64,000 bases of DNA from J095 sp964517605 (GCA_964517605.1 CAZFCE010000003.1:1-64000); one strand, 5' to 3'. Counted from the first letter of the stretch, positions 27,746 through 36,617 are shown. Made by a program: numbers and translations. Notes: generated from the sequence alone by a model not told the origin.

Positions 27746-28990
27746 ATGAAATTATTTAAATATCTGCAAGTGGCCTTGGAGAGCGTTACGGCGCACAAAA
27801 TGCGGGCCATTTTAACCATGCTGGGCATTATCATTGGCGTGGCTGCCGTATTAATTACGATGGGTATTGGCCGGGGCGCGGCTTCGGATATTACCAGCCG
27901 GATTCAGAGCCAGGGCACCAATTTGCTGTCCATTTCGCCCGGCGCGAGCAGCTCCGGCGGCGTGTCCGGGGCCAGCGGCTCGGCGGGCACGCTGACGGTG
28001 GGCGACGCAACCGCGTTGATGGACAAAACGCTCCACCCCGATGTGGCCAAAGTTGCGCCCGAATACGGTGCGAACGCCACGCTGGTGTACGGCAGTAAAA
28101 ACAGCCAGGCCACGGTCAACGGGATTACGGCGATATTTGCCACCGTGCGTAACCTGTCGGTAGCTTCGGGCCGTTTTTTAACCGACGCAGACGTGCAAAA
28201 CCAGAGCCAGGTGGCGGTGTTGGGGTCGCAGGTGGCGGTGGATTTGTTTAACGGTGAAAACCCGGTGGGTTTAACCGTGCGGATTGACGCCCAGCCTTTC
28301 CAGGTGATTGGCGTGCTCACCGCCAGCGGCGGTTTTGGCCGCAACACGCCCGACGAGCAGGCTTTTATCCCGCTGGGGCTGGCGCAGGGGCGCATGTTCA
28401 ACGCGCCGCGCTACCGGGGCGAGTACACCGTGAGCAGCATTAATGTTGAGGCCGCCTCCGCCGATAAAACGGACGCCGCCCAACGGGAAATTGAAATGAC
28501 CCTGCGGCTGCGCCATAGCCTTAAAGCCACCACCGAAAACGATTTTAGGGTGTTTAACCAGGCCAGCCTGTTGGAAACCGCATCGAGCATTACCCAAACC
28601 TTAACCGTTTTTCTGGGCGCGATTGGCGGTATTAGCCTGGTGGTGGGCGGCATTGGGATTATGAATATTATGCTGGTATCCGTAACGGAACGCACCCGCG
28701 AGATTGGTCTGCGCAAAGCCATCGGCGCGCGTGACAGCGATATTTTATTGCAATTTTTGGTTGAGGCGCTGGTGCTGTGTTTTTTGGGTGGGCTGCTGGG
28801 GGTGGGGCTGGCTTACGCGCTGGCCGGCCTGATGGCGCAAATTCCGGCGGTAACGTTTAAAGTGCTCATTCAGCCTGACTCGCTGGCGTTGGCGTTGGGC
28901 TTTAGCCTGATTGCCGGCCTGGTTTTTGGCATTTACCCGGCTATGCGGGCCACTCAGCTTGACCCCATCGAAGCGTTGCGCACGGAATAA
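27746..28990 (+). CDS. MacB-like ABC transporter permease
   Basis: A 414-residue permease: first membrane helix near 18-40 (HKMRAILTMLGIIIGVAAVL), a large extracytoplasmic MacB-core domain (about 45-280), and three C-terminal helices ending with EIGLRKAIGARDSDILLQFL and IYPAMRATQLDPIEALRTE, the characteristic FtsX-type coupling and tail motif. Works with the preceding ATPase and the following adaptor, probably moving peptides, lipids or antibiotics out of or across the envelope. Confidence 0.93.
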   Translation: MKLFKYLQVALESVTAHKMRAILTMLGIIIGVAAVLITMGIGRGAASDITSRIQSQGTNLLSISPGASSSGGVSGASGSAGTLTVGDATALMDKTLHPDVAKVAPEYGANATLVYGSKNSQATVNGITAIFATVRNLSVASGRFLTDADVQNQSQVAVLGSQVAVDLFNGENPVGLTVRIDAQPFQVIGVLTASGGFGRNTPDEQAFIPLGLAQGRMFNAPRYRGEYTVSSINVEAASADKTDAAQREIEMTLRLRHSLKATTENDFRVFNQASLLETASSITQTLTVFLGAIGGISLVVGGIGIMNIMLVSVTERTREIGLRKAIGARDSDILLQFLVEALVLCFLGGLLGVGLAYALAGLMAQIPAVTFKVLIQPDSLALALGFSLIAGLVFGIYPAMRATQLDPIEALRTE

Positions 28991-29018
28991 TTGTTAACAG
29001 GGAGAAGTTGGAGGATTT

Positions 29019-30599
29019 ATGAAAAACAAAAAAATGTGGATGATCATTATTGTGGTTATTGCCCTGGCCGGTACCGGGTATTTTTTCAGAGCTAAAATTA
29101 TGAGCCTGTTCACCGGCAAAACGGCCACGGCGCAGGCCAGCTCAACCGCTACCGGCACGGTGGCTATTCGGCCCGCCACGGATACTTCTCAGGTGAACGC
29201 CGCCGGCAATATTGCCCTGGCGCACGAAAAACCGGTGGTGTTTCAGGCGGCGGGGTTGATTGCCCAGGTGGCGGTGCAGGCCGGCGACCAGGTGGCGGCG
29301 GGCGATTTGCTGGCCGCTCTGGATACCACCGACCTGGAACGCTCCGTAAATCAGGCCGGTTTAACGCTGGATACCCAAAAGAACGCCCTCGACAAGCTTG
29401 AGGAACCCGCCGACCCGGCAGAAATTGCGGCGGCGCGGGCGGCGCTGGCTTCGGCCAAAGAAAAACTGGCCGAACTCAAGGCCGGCCCCAAATCGGCGCA
29501 GGTGGTGGCGGCTCAGGCGGCGCTCACGGCGGCCCAGGCCAGCTACCAGGATTTGATGAAGGGCAAAACCACCGCCGAACTCACCCAACTCAGCGCGGCT
29601 ATGCACAAGGCGTTCATCACGCTAAAACAGGCTCAGGAAGCCTACAACAAAATTGCCTACAGCGACACCATTGGCAGCAGCCAGCAGGCGATGGATTTGC
29701 AAACGGCCACCATTGATTACGATACGGCCAAAGCCGCCTACGATGTAGCCACCGCCCCGCCCACCGATACCGACAAGCAGGCAGCCATTAAGGCCATCAA
29801 ACAGGCCGAAAGCGACCTGGCTACCCTGTCCACCACCCAAACCGATTTGGCCGCCGCCGAAGCCGAGGTTGCCACCGCTGAATCAAACCTGAACACGCTG
29901 CTCAAAGGCTCATCCGCCGCCGATATTGAGGGCGCAAAACTGGCCATCGAACAGGCCCAGCTAACCCTGGACACGGCGCAGGTTAATTTAGACCGCGCCC
30001 GGCTGCACGCGCCCATCTCCGGCACCATCACAGCGGTAAACGTAACCGAAGGCAGCCAGGCCACGTCGGGCCTTAACGCCATCAGCATGGCCGATTTAAG
30101 CGACCTGGAATTAACGGTGAATGTGGCCGAAGTGGATATTGGCAAAGTTCACCTTAACCAGCCGGCCAAAATTGCGCTGGATGCCTTTCCCGACCGGGCC
30201 TTTAGCGGCGTGGTCAGCCGGATTGCGCCCACCAACGTGTCGGGCAGCGGGGTGATTAACTACGCCGTTACCGTTCAGCTAGACAAACTCAACCTTGAAG
30301 GCGTGCGCCCCGGCATGACGGCGGTAGCCACCATTGCCGACAAAACCAACCAGCAGGCGTGGCTGGTACCCACCACCTCGCTGCAAGAGTTTGAAGGCAA
30401 AACCACGGTTACGGTGATGCGGAACGGCCAATCTACGCCGGTTGCCGTGGTTAAAGGCATCTCTCAGGGCGAATGGACAACCGTGCAATCCACCGAACTG
30501 CGTTCCGACGACAAAGTGGTGGGCGAAGTGGCCACGTTTGTGAATAGCCAGCAAAACCAGCAATTCCGAGGCCCATTTGGCGGCGGCGCTCCGCACTAA
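29019..30599 (+). CDS. HlyD/MacA-type membrane-fusion adaptor protein
   Basis: A 526-residue adaptor with one N-terminal membrane helix (IIIVVIALAGTGYFF, residues about 9-24). The lipoyl half (VVFQAAGLIAQVAVQAGDQV) is at 70-95, a long Ala/Gln-rich coiled-coil hairpin at 105-310, then the second lipoyl half (RLHAPISGTITAVNVTEGSQ) and beta-barrel domains. The coiled coil is longer than usual for MacA. Cotranscribed with the ATPase and permease. An adaptor in an organism with no evident outer-membrane channel gene here suggests a monoderm-type MacB use, as in Gram-positive systems. Confidence 0.92.
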   Translation: MKNKKMWMIIIVVIALAGTGYFFRAKIMSLFTGKTATAQASSTATGTVAIRPATDTSQVNAAGNIALAHEKPVVFQAAGLIAQVAVQAGDQVAAGDLLAALDTTDLERSVNQAGLTLDTQKNALDKLEEPADPAEIAAARAALASAKEKLAELKAGPKSAQVVAAQAALTAAQASYQDLMKGKTTAELTQLSAAMHKAFITLKQAQEAYNKIAYSDTIGSSQQAMDLQTATIDYDTAKAAYDVATAPPTDTDKQAAIKAIKQAESDLATLSTTQTDLAAAEAEVATAESNLNTLLKGSSAADIEGAKLAIEQAQLTLDTAQVNLDRARLHAPISGTITAVNVTEGSQATSGLNAISMADLSDLELTVNVAEVDIGKVHLNQPAKIALDAFPDRAFSGVVSRIAPTNVSGSGVINYAVTVQLDKLNLEGVRPGMTAVATIADKTNQQAWLVPTTSLQEFEGKTTVTVMRNGQSTPVAVVKGISQGEWTTVQSTELRSDDKVVGEVATFVNSQQNQQFRGPFGGGAPH

Positions 30600-30644
30600 T
30601 TACGGCGGCAGGTAAACATCGGTTTGGAAAGCAGGGATAAAATT

Positions 30645-31796
30645 ATGAATGCGGCCAAATACTTTGGTTTAATCTTTCAACCGGATAGGCGAATCTCCCA
30701 AACGGGGTTAACAATTTTACGCTATTCGCCTGTTCGCCCGGTTATCGGCCTGCTGTTGATTTTGCTGGTGGTGTGTTTTGCGCCGGCAGCAGCGGCGCAA
30801 GGCGGCCAACCGGCAACCAGCCGGCCCGGCGTGATGGTGTTTCAAGTTGCCAGCGGCGGCCCTATTTACGCCATCAACCCCGATGGCTCTAATCTGCGCT
30901 ACCTGACTACCGGCATGGATCCGGCCATTTCGCCCGATGGCCAAACCGTGGCCTTTACCCGCTGGGAAACCAGCCAGGATGGCGCGCTGGGCAACGTGTG
31001 GCTGATTAATATTGACGGCGCCAACGAGCGCGTTATCCACGGCAACGTGCTCAGCCCGCGCACGCCGGTTTGGTCTGCCGACGGCAAAAAGCTCATTATT
31101 GCCATGCAGCAGGGCGGGCAGGTGGGCGAACTGCACGAATGCACCGGCCACCGCCCGCCGCGCAAGGCGTTTGATGTTGTGGTTCATCACAGCAAAGAAG
31201 ACGGCACGGAATTTTGTTACACCCTGCCGCCCGACCCCTACTGGAAGCTGCGCGAGATTGATGTGGCCGGCGGCGCTCACGAGGATTTAGCCGGTGATAA
31301 TTACAGCGTGTCGCCGGCCTGGGATCCGCTCTACCCGGGGCATGTGATTTACAACGGCGACCGGCGGTTGGTTAACCTGGATTTGTACAAAAACAGCACC
31401 TGGCCCTTTGACAACAGCGATATTAACGACCACTCGCCGGTTTATTCGCCGGATGGCAGCAAAATCGCGGTGAGTTACCGGCAGGATGACCACTGGGAAG
31501 TGCAGGTAATGAACGCCGATGGCAGCAACCGCCGGCGGCTTACCCAAACTTCGTACATTGAACTGGCGCAGCAGGAACTCCGGGGCGAAACGGCCCATTC
31601 GTTTAATAACGCCGCGCCGGTGTGGTCGCCGGATGGCAGCCAACTGGCTTTTGTAACCGACCGGAACGGCGCATGGGAAATCTGGTTGATGAATGCCGAT
31701 GGCAGCAACCAGCACCCGCTGGTTACTGCCGCCATGCTGGCGGGGAGTCCGCTTCAGTACAACGGCGCGGATGAACAAATGTTATCGTGGCGGTAA
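30645..31796 (+). CDS. Secreted TolB-like beta-propeller protein
   Basis: A 383-residue exported protein. The ATG at 30645 is preceded by AGGGA; the upstream TTG adds 7 residues without support. A signal peptide follows a basic/polar stretch (PVIGLLLILLVVCFAPAAAA, cleaved near AAQGG). PD40/WD40-like blades recur: INPDGSNLRYLTTG with ISPDGQTVAFTR, VWSADGKKLIIA, VYSPDGSKIAVSY with MNADGSNRRRLTQ, and VWSPDGSQLAFVTD with MNADGSNQHPLV. A Cys pair (ECTGH and FCYTL) interrupts the middle. Probably a ligand or peptidoglycan/protein-binding propeller. It lies 45 bases after the adaptor gene and may belong to the same operon. Confidence 0.82.
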   Translation: MNAAKYFGLIFQPDRRISQTGLTILRYSPVRPVIGLLLILLVVCFAPAAAAQGGQPATSRPGVMVFQVASGGPIYAINPDGSNLRYLTTGMDPAISPDGQTVAFTRWETSQDGALGNVWLINIDGANERVIHGNVLSPRTPVWSADGKKLIIAMQQGGQVGELHECTGHRPPRKAFDVVVHHSKEDGTEFCYTLPPDPYWKLREIDVAGGAHEDLAGDNYSVSPAWDPLYPGHVIYNGDRRLVNLDLYKNSTWPFDNSDINDHSPVYSPDGSKIAVSYRQDDHWEVQVMNADGSNRRRLTQTSYIELAQQELRGETAHSFNNAAPVWSPDGSQLAFVTDRNGAWEIWLMNADGSNQHPLVTAAMLAGSPLQYNGADEQMLSWR

Positions 31797-31806
31797 GCCA
31801 GAAAAA

Positions 31807-31890
31807 TTTTGACCTGGTCATAATTAATTATGACCGGGTCAAAAAAAATTATGACCCAGTCAAAAAATTTTTTGACTGGGTCATAATTTT
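31807..31890. repeat. Four-unit 21-bp repeat array forming two abutting palindromes
   Basis: GACCTGGTC, GACCGGGTC, GACCCAGTC and GACTGGGTC start at 31811, 31832, 31853 and 31874: exactly 21 bases apart. AT-rich spacers (TCATAATT, AATTATGA, poly-A/T) join them. Units 1-2 form a palindrome with 19-bp arms and one mismatch (31807-31844); units 3-4 form a perfect palindrome with 23-bp arms and no spacer (31845-31890). The core is itself near-palindromic (GACC-N-GGTC). It lies after the propeller gene stop, in the gap 31797-31983, and could serve as transcription end or binding site. Confidence 0.88.
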
Positions 31891-31983
31891 GGCGGTTCAA
31901 AAGGCATTTGAGCCGGAATTTTACCCCTTTCCATTGGGAAGGCGGCAAATTGGATGATCAATGAGTTTTGCGGAGTTTAGTTT

Positions 31984-32187
31984 TTAATAAACTCCGTGGT
32001 CAAACCATTCGCCGGTGGCGGTAACCAATTCCGGGCGGCGCGGCTCTTTAAACCAATCCTCTTCATAAACAACCATATCGGCGGTGGTTTCTACCGGGTA
32101 GGTTTGGGTTTGAAGCTGGGGTTTGTGGCGTTGTTCAACCCGCACCGGCTTAACCCCACGCGGCGCGGTGATAAAATGCAGTAACAC
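31984..32187 (-). CDS. Small hypothetical protein
   Basis: A 67-residue protein if started at the GTG at 32187 (GAGGGAAA lies just upstream and a TATAAC is about 20 bases before); an ATG further upstream would give 84 residues. It is polar, with a basic first half (ITAPRGVKPVRVEQRHK) and an acidic/aromatic second half (VVYEEDWFKEPRRPELV). No family recognised. Gene reality is plausible but unproven. Confidence 0.45.
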   Translation of the reverse strand: MLLHFITAPRGVKPVRVEQRHKPQLQTQTYPVETTADMVVYEEDWFKEPRRPELVTATGEWFDHGVY

Positions 32188-32302
32188 GGTTTTCCCTCGT
32201 TTCCCGTTATAATGGCTCCAATAAGCAGCGGGAGCCAAACTTCTAAATTTAACGTCTCACGGCAATCTATACGCGCTCCCGCCCATTAAGTTGCAGCATT
32301 GG

Positions 32303-32337
32303 CCGGACTGGCCGGTTTGAGTGGCCGGCCAGTCCGG
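32303..32337. terminator. Strong hairpin after the ABC exporter operon
   Basis: CCGGACTGGCCGG and CCGGCCAGTCCGG are exact reverse complements (13 bp) around a 9-base loop, 7 bases past the stop of the minus-strand exporter gene. No T tract follows, so it is either a Rho-assisted 3' end or a repeat element. Confidence 0.55.
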
Positions 32338-32343
32338 TTGAAG

Positions 32344-34170
32344 TTACGAAGCCAGTGCGGCTTCAAAAATCTGGTCGAGCTTTGGCTGCGCCTCGTGGCG
32401 GAACTGTTTGGTGTACAGCGAGTAGTAGTGCCCCTGCTGCCGGATTAGCTCGTGGTGCGTGCCCTGCTCGGCAATGCGGCCATTTTCAATCACCAAAATC
32501 CGGTCGGCCCGTTTGATGGTGCTCAGCCGGTGGGCAATGATAAAGCTGGTGCGCCCGGCGGTAAGCTGCTGCATGCCCTGCTGAATGAGCGCCTCGGTGA
32601 GCGTGTCCACCGAACTGGTGGCCTCGTCCATAATAAAAATGTCGGGTTGCGCCAAAATGGCGCGGGCCAGGCTGATGAGCTGCTTTTGCCCGGTTGAGAG
32701 CAGGTTGCCGCTTTCGCCCACCTCTTCGGCGTAACCGTTGGGCATCCGCAGGATAAACTCGTGGGCGTGAGCCAGTTGCGCCGCCGCTTCCACTTCGGCG
32801 TCGGTGGCGTCCAGCCGCCCGTAGCGAATGTTCTCGCGGATGCTGCCCGAAAACAGGTGCGGCGTTTGCAGCACAATCCCAATTTTAGATTGCAGGCTGT
32901 GCAGCGTAAAGCGGGTGTAATCGGTTTCTCCCAGGCGGATAGCGCCGCGTTGGGGTTCAAAAAAGCGACAAACCAGGTTGACAATGGTAGATTTGCCGCC
33001 GCCGGTTGGCCCCACCAGGGCAATGGTTTCGCCCTGTTTCACCGTCAGGCAAAAATCGGTGAGAATGGGCTTGTTCTCCTCGTAGTAAAAATCAACGTGA
33101 TCAAAGGTGATGTCGTGGCGCAGGTGGTCAATCGCCGTAGCGCCGGGCCGGTCGGTTAGCTCCGGTTTGGCGTCAATCAGCGAGAACACCCGCTCTGCCG
33201 AGGCCACCGAGTTTTGCATTTCGGCGTACACCCGGGCCAATTCCTGGATTGGGAACAGCATAAAGGTAAGGTACGAGATGAACGCCTGCAAACTGCCCAC
33301 GCTCATGGCTCCCAACTGAATTTGCCAGCCGCCGTACCAAATGATGGCGCCCAGCGCCGTAGCGCCCACCAGTTGCACCATCGGCAAAAACAGGGCGCTC
33401 AACCAGGCGGCGCGGTAGGCGGCCCGGTACAGGTTGGTGGCTAAATCATCAAATTCTTGCAGATTTTTGTCCTCGCGGGTGAGCGCCTTGACCACCCGCA
33501 CGCCGCTGATGTTTTCGTTGTACACGCCGGTTAATTTGGAGTTGAGCTTGCGGGCGCGGCGAAATTCCACCAGGATTTTGCGTTTGAACAGCGTGGCCAG
33601 CACCAGCAGCGTGGGCATTACCAGCGCCATCACCAGCGATAACTTCCAGTTGATAACGGTCATAAACACCAGCGCCGTGGCCAGGTTGAGCATGCCCCAC
33701 ACCATGTCCAGCGTGCCCCAGGTCATCAGGTCGGCAATGCGGCTGGCATCCGAAGTAACCCGCGACATAATCCAGCCCACCGGCGTGCGCCCGTAATACC
33801 CCAACGATAGCTCTTGCAAGTGATTGAACATTTGCCGGCGCAGGTCGTACTGCACGTGCTGCCCCAGCATGCCGCACAGGTACACAAAGCCAAACACCGC
33901 CGCCGCCTGCACCGTAATCAACGCGCCATACAGCGAAATAAGCTGGATTAGCCGCTGAACATTGCCGGCCATAATGCCTTCGTCAATAATCAGCTTGCTG
34001 ATGTAGGTAAAGAGTGAATCCTGAAACGACACCAGCGCCACCAAACTCACAAAACCCACCACGTATTTCCAGTAGCGCGGCCAGGCTTGCCGGGCAATCC
34101 GTTTGATGGTTTGCCCGTTGAATTGGGTGGTAAATTCTTCTTCTTCAAATTCGTAATATTCGTCGGACAT
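32344..34170 (-). CDS. ABC exporter half, subunit with canonical Walker B and degenerate signature
   Basis: A 608-residue type IV (former type I exporter) ABC half-transporter: six membrane helices in the first 320 residues, then the ATPase domain. Walker A is GPTGGGKST, Walker B IFIMDEATSSVD with the catalytic Glu, and H-loop FIIAHRLST. The signature reads LLSTGQKQ instead of LSGGQ. No N-terminal C39 peptidase domain is present. With the next gene it forms a heterodimer in which one ATP site is degenerate, as in TM287/288 or BmrCD. An AT-rich 21-bp repeat array precedes the gene. Confidence 0.92.
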   Translation of the reverse strand: MSDEYYEFEEEEFTTQFNGQTIKRIARQAWPRYWKYVVGFVSLVALVSFQDSLFTYISKLIIDEGIMAGNVQRLIQLISLYGALITVQAAAVFGFVYLCGMLGQHVQYDLRRQMFNHLQELSLGYYGRTPVGWIMSRVTSDASRIADLMTWGTLDMVWGMLNLATALVFMTVINWKLSLVMALVMPTLLVLATLFKRKILVEFRRARKLNSKLTGVYNENISGVRVVKALTREDKNLQEFDDLATNLYRAAYRAAWLSALFLPMVQLVGATALGAIIWYGGWQIQLGAMSVGSLQAFISYLTFMLFPIQELARVYAEMQNSVASAERVFSLIDAKPELTDRPGATAIDHLRHDITFDHVDFYYEENKPILTDFCLTVKQGETIALVGPTGGGKSTIVNLVCRFFEPQRGAIRLGETDYTRFTLHSLQSKIGIVLQTPHLFSGSIRENIRYGRLDATDAEVEAAAQLAHAHEFILRMPNGYAEEVGESGNLLSTGQKQLISLARAILAQPDIFIMDEATSSVDTLTEALIQQGMQQLTAGRTSFIIAHRLSTIKRADRILVIENGRIAEQGTHHELIRQQGHYYSLYTKQFRHEAQPKLDQIFEAALAS

Positions 34171-34241
34171 AAAACTGCCTCGGATTTTGCTTTCTGTTCA
34201 TTCATAATCGGGATGCCCTGGCTCCGGCCAATGGCCCCAAA

Positions 34242-34325
34242 TTTCTCAGGCTAAAAAAAATATTTCTCAGGCCGAAAAATTTTTTTCTCAGGCTGAAATT
34301 TATTTTTCTCAGGCTGAAATTTTAG
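34242..34325. repeat. Four-unit 21-bp direct repeat array between the exporter genes
   Basis: TTTCTCAGGCT (once TTTCTCAGGCC) begins at 34242, 34263, 34284 and 34305, exactly 21 bases apart, each followed by an AT-rich spacer such as GAAATTTATT or AAAAAAAATA. It occupies most of the 250-base gap between the two ABC exporter genes, 72 bases before the ATG of the downstream one. The spacing equals two helical turns, so all cores face the same side of the DNA, and the phased A/T tracts should bend it. Confidence 0.88.
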
Positions 34326-34420
34326 TATGATTTGCGCCCCTTGCGGCTGCCTGCACGGGGCACATGCAAAACCTGCCCCTGTAATTTTTGCTCGCGGTGC
34401 CGCCGGCTGAGTCGGTCTCT

Positions 34421-36277
34421 CTATATTTTGGGTTGGCTGCCCGCCCACGCCGGGGTGAGTAATTTACCGTTTTTGCCGTTGCGCCCGTTAGTGGGTGTTA
34501 CCTCATCGGTGAGGTTGGCCTGCAAATCGTAAATGCGGCGGTAAATGCCCGGCTGTTGCATCAATTCGGCGTGAGCGCCGTGCTGGATAATGCGGCCCTG
34601 GTCCAGTACCAAAATCAAATCGGCTTGCATTACGGTTTGAATGCGATGGGCAATCACAAAGGTGGTGCGCCCGGCGCGTAACTGTTCCAGCGCGGCGTGA
34701 ATGTGCGCCTCGGTTTCGGTGTCCACCGCCGATACGGCATCATCAAAAATGAGGATGCGCGGGTTTTTGAGCAACGTGCGGGCAATGGTAATCCGCTGTT
34801 TTTGCCCGCCCGATAGCGTAACGCCTTTTTCGCCTACCAGAGTGTTGTACCCGTCGGGAAAAGCCAAAATCACCTCGTGCACGGCGGCCATGGTGGCGGC
34901 GGTTTCAACTTCGGTTTCGCTTACCTCGCGGTGCATGCCGTAGGCAATGTTCTCGCGGATGGTGCGAGAAAAGAGAAACGGCTCTTGCTCCACAATACCC
35001 ACCTGCCGGCGCAAATCGTGCCGGGCGTAATCACGCAGTTCCACGCCGTCCAGCAGAATACTGCCGGTGTAATCATAAAAACCGGCCAGCAGGTTGATCA
35101 GGCTGCTTTTGCCGGAGCCGGTTGGCCCCAACAGCGCCACGGTTTGGCCCGGTTTGGCCTCAAAGCTGATGGTGTGCAGCACCGGCGCGGCTTCGCCGTA
35201 GGCAAACGACACATCCTTGAACACAATGTGGCCGTGGATGGGGCGGCGGTAGTTGCCGCCGTCCAGCACCTCGCGCTCTTCTTTGAGGATTTCGGCCACG
35301 CGGGTGTAGCTCACCAGGCTCATCGAGGTTTGCACAATCAGCCGGCCCAGGTTTTGCATGGGCCACACTATCCAGATGACCAGCCCGGCCACGGCCAGGT
35401 ACGTGCCAATGCTGATTTCGCCATTAATGGCCATTCTCGCGCCCATAAAAAACACAAACAACATTTGCGCGCCGCTAACGGCCTCAACAATGGGCCAAAA
35501 TTTGCTATGCAACTTGAGCAACTTTCGCCCGCGTTGCAACTGCTCGTAGTTGTTCTTTTCAAACTTGTCAATTTCGTACTGCTGGCGGGCAAAGGCTTTA
35601 ACCACCCGCACGCCGCTTAAATTTTCTTGCAGCACGGTGGATAAAATGCCTTCCTGCTCCTGGTGCGCCTCGTAGGCGGTGTGAATTTTGCGGAAAAAGA
35701 ACACCGACACGGTGAGCACAATCGGCATTGAAATTACCGACAGCAACCCCAGCTTCAGGTTGAGGTTGAGCAGCGCCGCCAGGTTAATGACAAACAGCAG
35801 CACAATCCGGCCCACGCCAATGGCCTGGTCGGCGTAAAAGCGGCGGATGGTGTCCACATCGGAACTGCACCGCTGCACCAGTTCGCCGGTTTGGGCTTTG
35901 TCGTGGTAGCTAAAACTGAGCCGCTGAATGTGGTCAAACAGATAGTTGCGCAGCCGCAAGGTCGATCCTTCGGCGGCGCGGGCGGCCAGCCGTCCGCTGG
36001 CAAAAGTAAACACCCCTTGCACCACGGCCAGCCCCACAAAGCCCAGCGCAAACAAAAACAACGGCGTTGACATGGTGCGTTTTATCAGCACATCATCAAC
36101 AAAATATTGCAGCAGCAGGTAGGTAGCCGAGCGGCCCGCCGTGGCAATGGCCAGCGTTACCACCGCGCCCAGGTAAATCAGCCGGAAGCCGGCGATAAAC
36201 CGCCACAATCCAACCAGCCGGTTTTCTGACAGCGCCGCTTTCAAATCCAGGGGTGGATATATTGATGCGCGTTGCAT
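34421..36277 (-). CDS. ABC exporter half, subunit with degenerate Walker B
   Basis: A 618-residue half-transporter with six membrane helices in the first 330 residues and an ATPase domain: Walker A GPTGSGKSS (near 384), intact signature VTLSGGQKQRITIARTLL, and Walker B ILIFDDAVSAVD in which the catalytic Glu is Asp. H-loop FVIAHRIQT. This is the non-catalytic-site partner of the downstream half-transporter (intact signature here serves the partner's canonical Walker B). GAGGAA precedes the ATG. It lies directly downstream of several very small peptide genes on the same strand. Confidence 0.92.
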   Translation of the reverse strand: MQRASIYPPLDLKAALSENRLVGLWRFIAGFRLIYLGAVVTLAIATAGRSATYLLLQYFVDDVLIKRTMSTPLFLFALGFVGLAVVQGVFTFASGRLAARAAEGSTLRLRNYLFDHIQRLSFSYHDKAQTGELVQRCSSDVDTIRRFYADQAIGVGRIVLLFVINLAALLNLNLKLGLLSVISMPIVLTVSVFFFRKIHTAYEAHQEQEGILSTVLQENLSGVRVVKAFARQQYEIDKFEKNNYEQLQRGRKLLKLHSKFWPIVEAVSGAQMLFVFFMGARMAINGEISIGTYLAVAGLVIWIVWPMQNLGRLIVQTSMSLVSYTRVAEILKEEREVLDGGNYRRPIHGHIVFKDVSFAYGEAAPVLHTISFEAKPGQTVALLGPTGSGKSSLINLLAGFYDYTGSILLDGVELRDYARHDLRRQVGIVEQEPFLFSRTIRENIAYGMHREVSETEVETAATMAAVHEVILAFPDGYNTLVGEKGVTLSGGQKQRITIARTLLKNPRILIFDDAVSAVDTETEAHIHAALEQLRAGRTTFVIAHRIQTVMQADLILVLDQGRIIQHGAHAELMQQPGIYRRIYDLQANLTDEVTPTNGRNGKNGKLLTPAWAGSQPKI

Positions 36278-36296
36278 AAATTAATTTCCTCGTTAA

Positions 36297-36410
36297 CTAC
36301 AATACAATTTGATGGATAGATTTAGCCGGGCAGCAGCCCATGTTCTGCGAACCCATGCCGCCGCCGCCCGGTGGTGATTTCTTTAAAACTTCAGGGCGCG
36401 TTGGGGGCAC
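36297..36410 (-). CDS. Possible small Gly/Cys-rich peptide
   Basis: An open frame of 37 codons from GTG at 36410 (or 19 codons from ATG at 36356) ending 19 bases before the exporter start. The product contains KKSPPGGGGMGSQNMGCCPA, i.e. a Pro-Pro/Gly4 stretch and a Cys-Cys-Pro. It overlaps the 3' end of the preceding 73-residue gene by 28 bases from the GTG. No good ribosome binding site is visible, so translation is doubtful; it is listed because the composition is peptide-like and the place is suggestive. Confidence 0.22.
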   Translation of the reverse strand: MPPTRPEVLKKSPPGGGGMGSQNMGCCPAKSIHQIVL

Positions 36411-36604
36411 GGCGGTTCGCCGAATTGCTCCAGTTTGGCGCCCACAACTTGTAACCGGCGGCCCAACCAGCCGCACAAGGTTTTAGGCCAGGCCCGCCCC
36501 GTTTGAACGCCCACAATTTGCAGCAGTTGATCGTGTTCTATGGCCCGCAGGCGGTCCCGGTGTTGTTCCAACGCAACCAGATAATTCATTTCTGGTGAAA
36601 ACAT
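36383..36604 (-). CDS. 73-residue protein of unknown function in the peptide/exporter cluster
   Basis: Started at the ATG at 36604, with GGGAG 9 bases upstream overlapping the stop codon of the preceding 23-codon gene, so the two look translationally coupled. The product is helical and basic: ALEQHRDRLRAIEHDQLLQI, then TGRAWPKTLCGWLGRRLQVV and AKLEQFGEPPCPQRALKF, with two cysteines. No known family. An upstream in-frame extension exists but would run through the 23-codon gene and a terminator hairpin and is not favoured. Confidence 0.55.
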   Translation of the reverse strand: MFSPEMNYLVALEQHRDRLRAIEHDQLLQIVGVQTGRAWPKTLCGWLGRRLQVVGAKLEQFGEPPCPQRALKF

Positions 36605-36617
36605 GGTGGTTTGCTCC

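Noticed and set aside
31754..31948. 64-codon minus-strand frame with a heptapeptide repeat (YDPVKKF-type)
   Set aside because: The frame stays open only because the 21-bp repeat is a multiple of three; no ribosome binding site, and palindromic units are not expected in a coding repeat.
31807..34325. The repeat arrays as CRISPR
   Set aside because: Units are 21 bp with short AT-rich spacers that are similar to each other, not unique; no cas gene is near.
34251..34448. 65-codon minus-strand frame ending in FQPEK-type heptapeptide repeats
   Set aside because: Again produced by the 21-bp period; begins inside the 3' end of the exporter gene with a GTG and no ribosome binding site.
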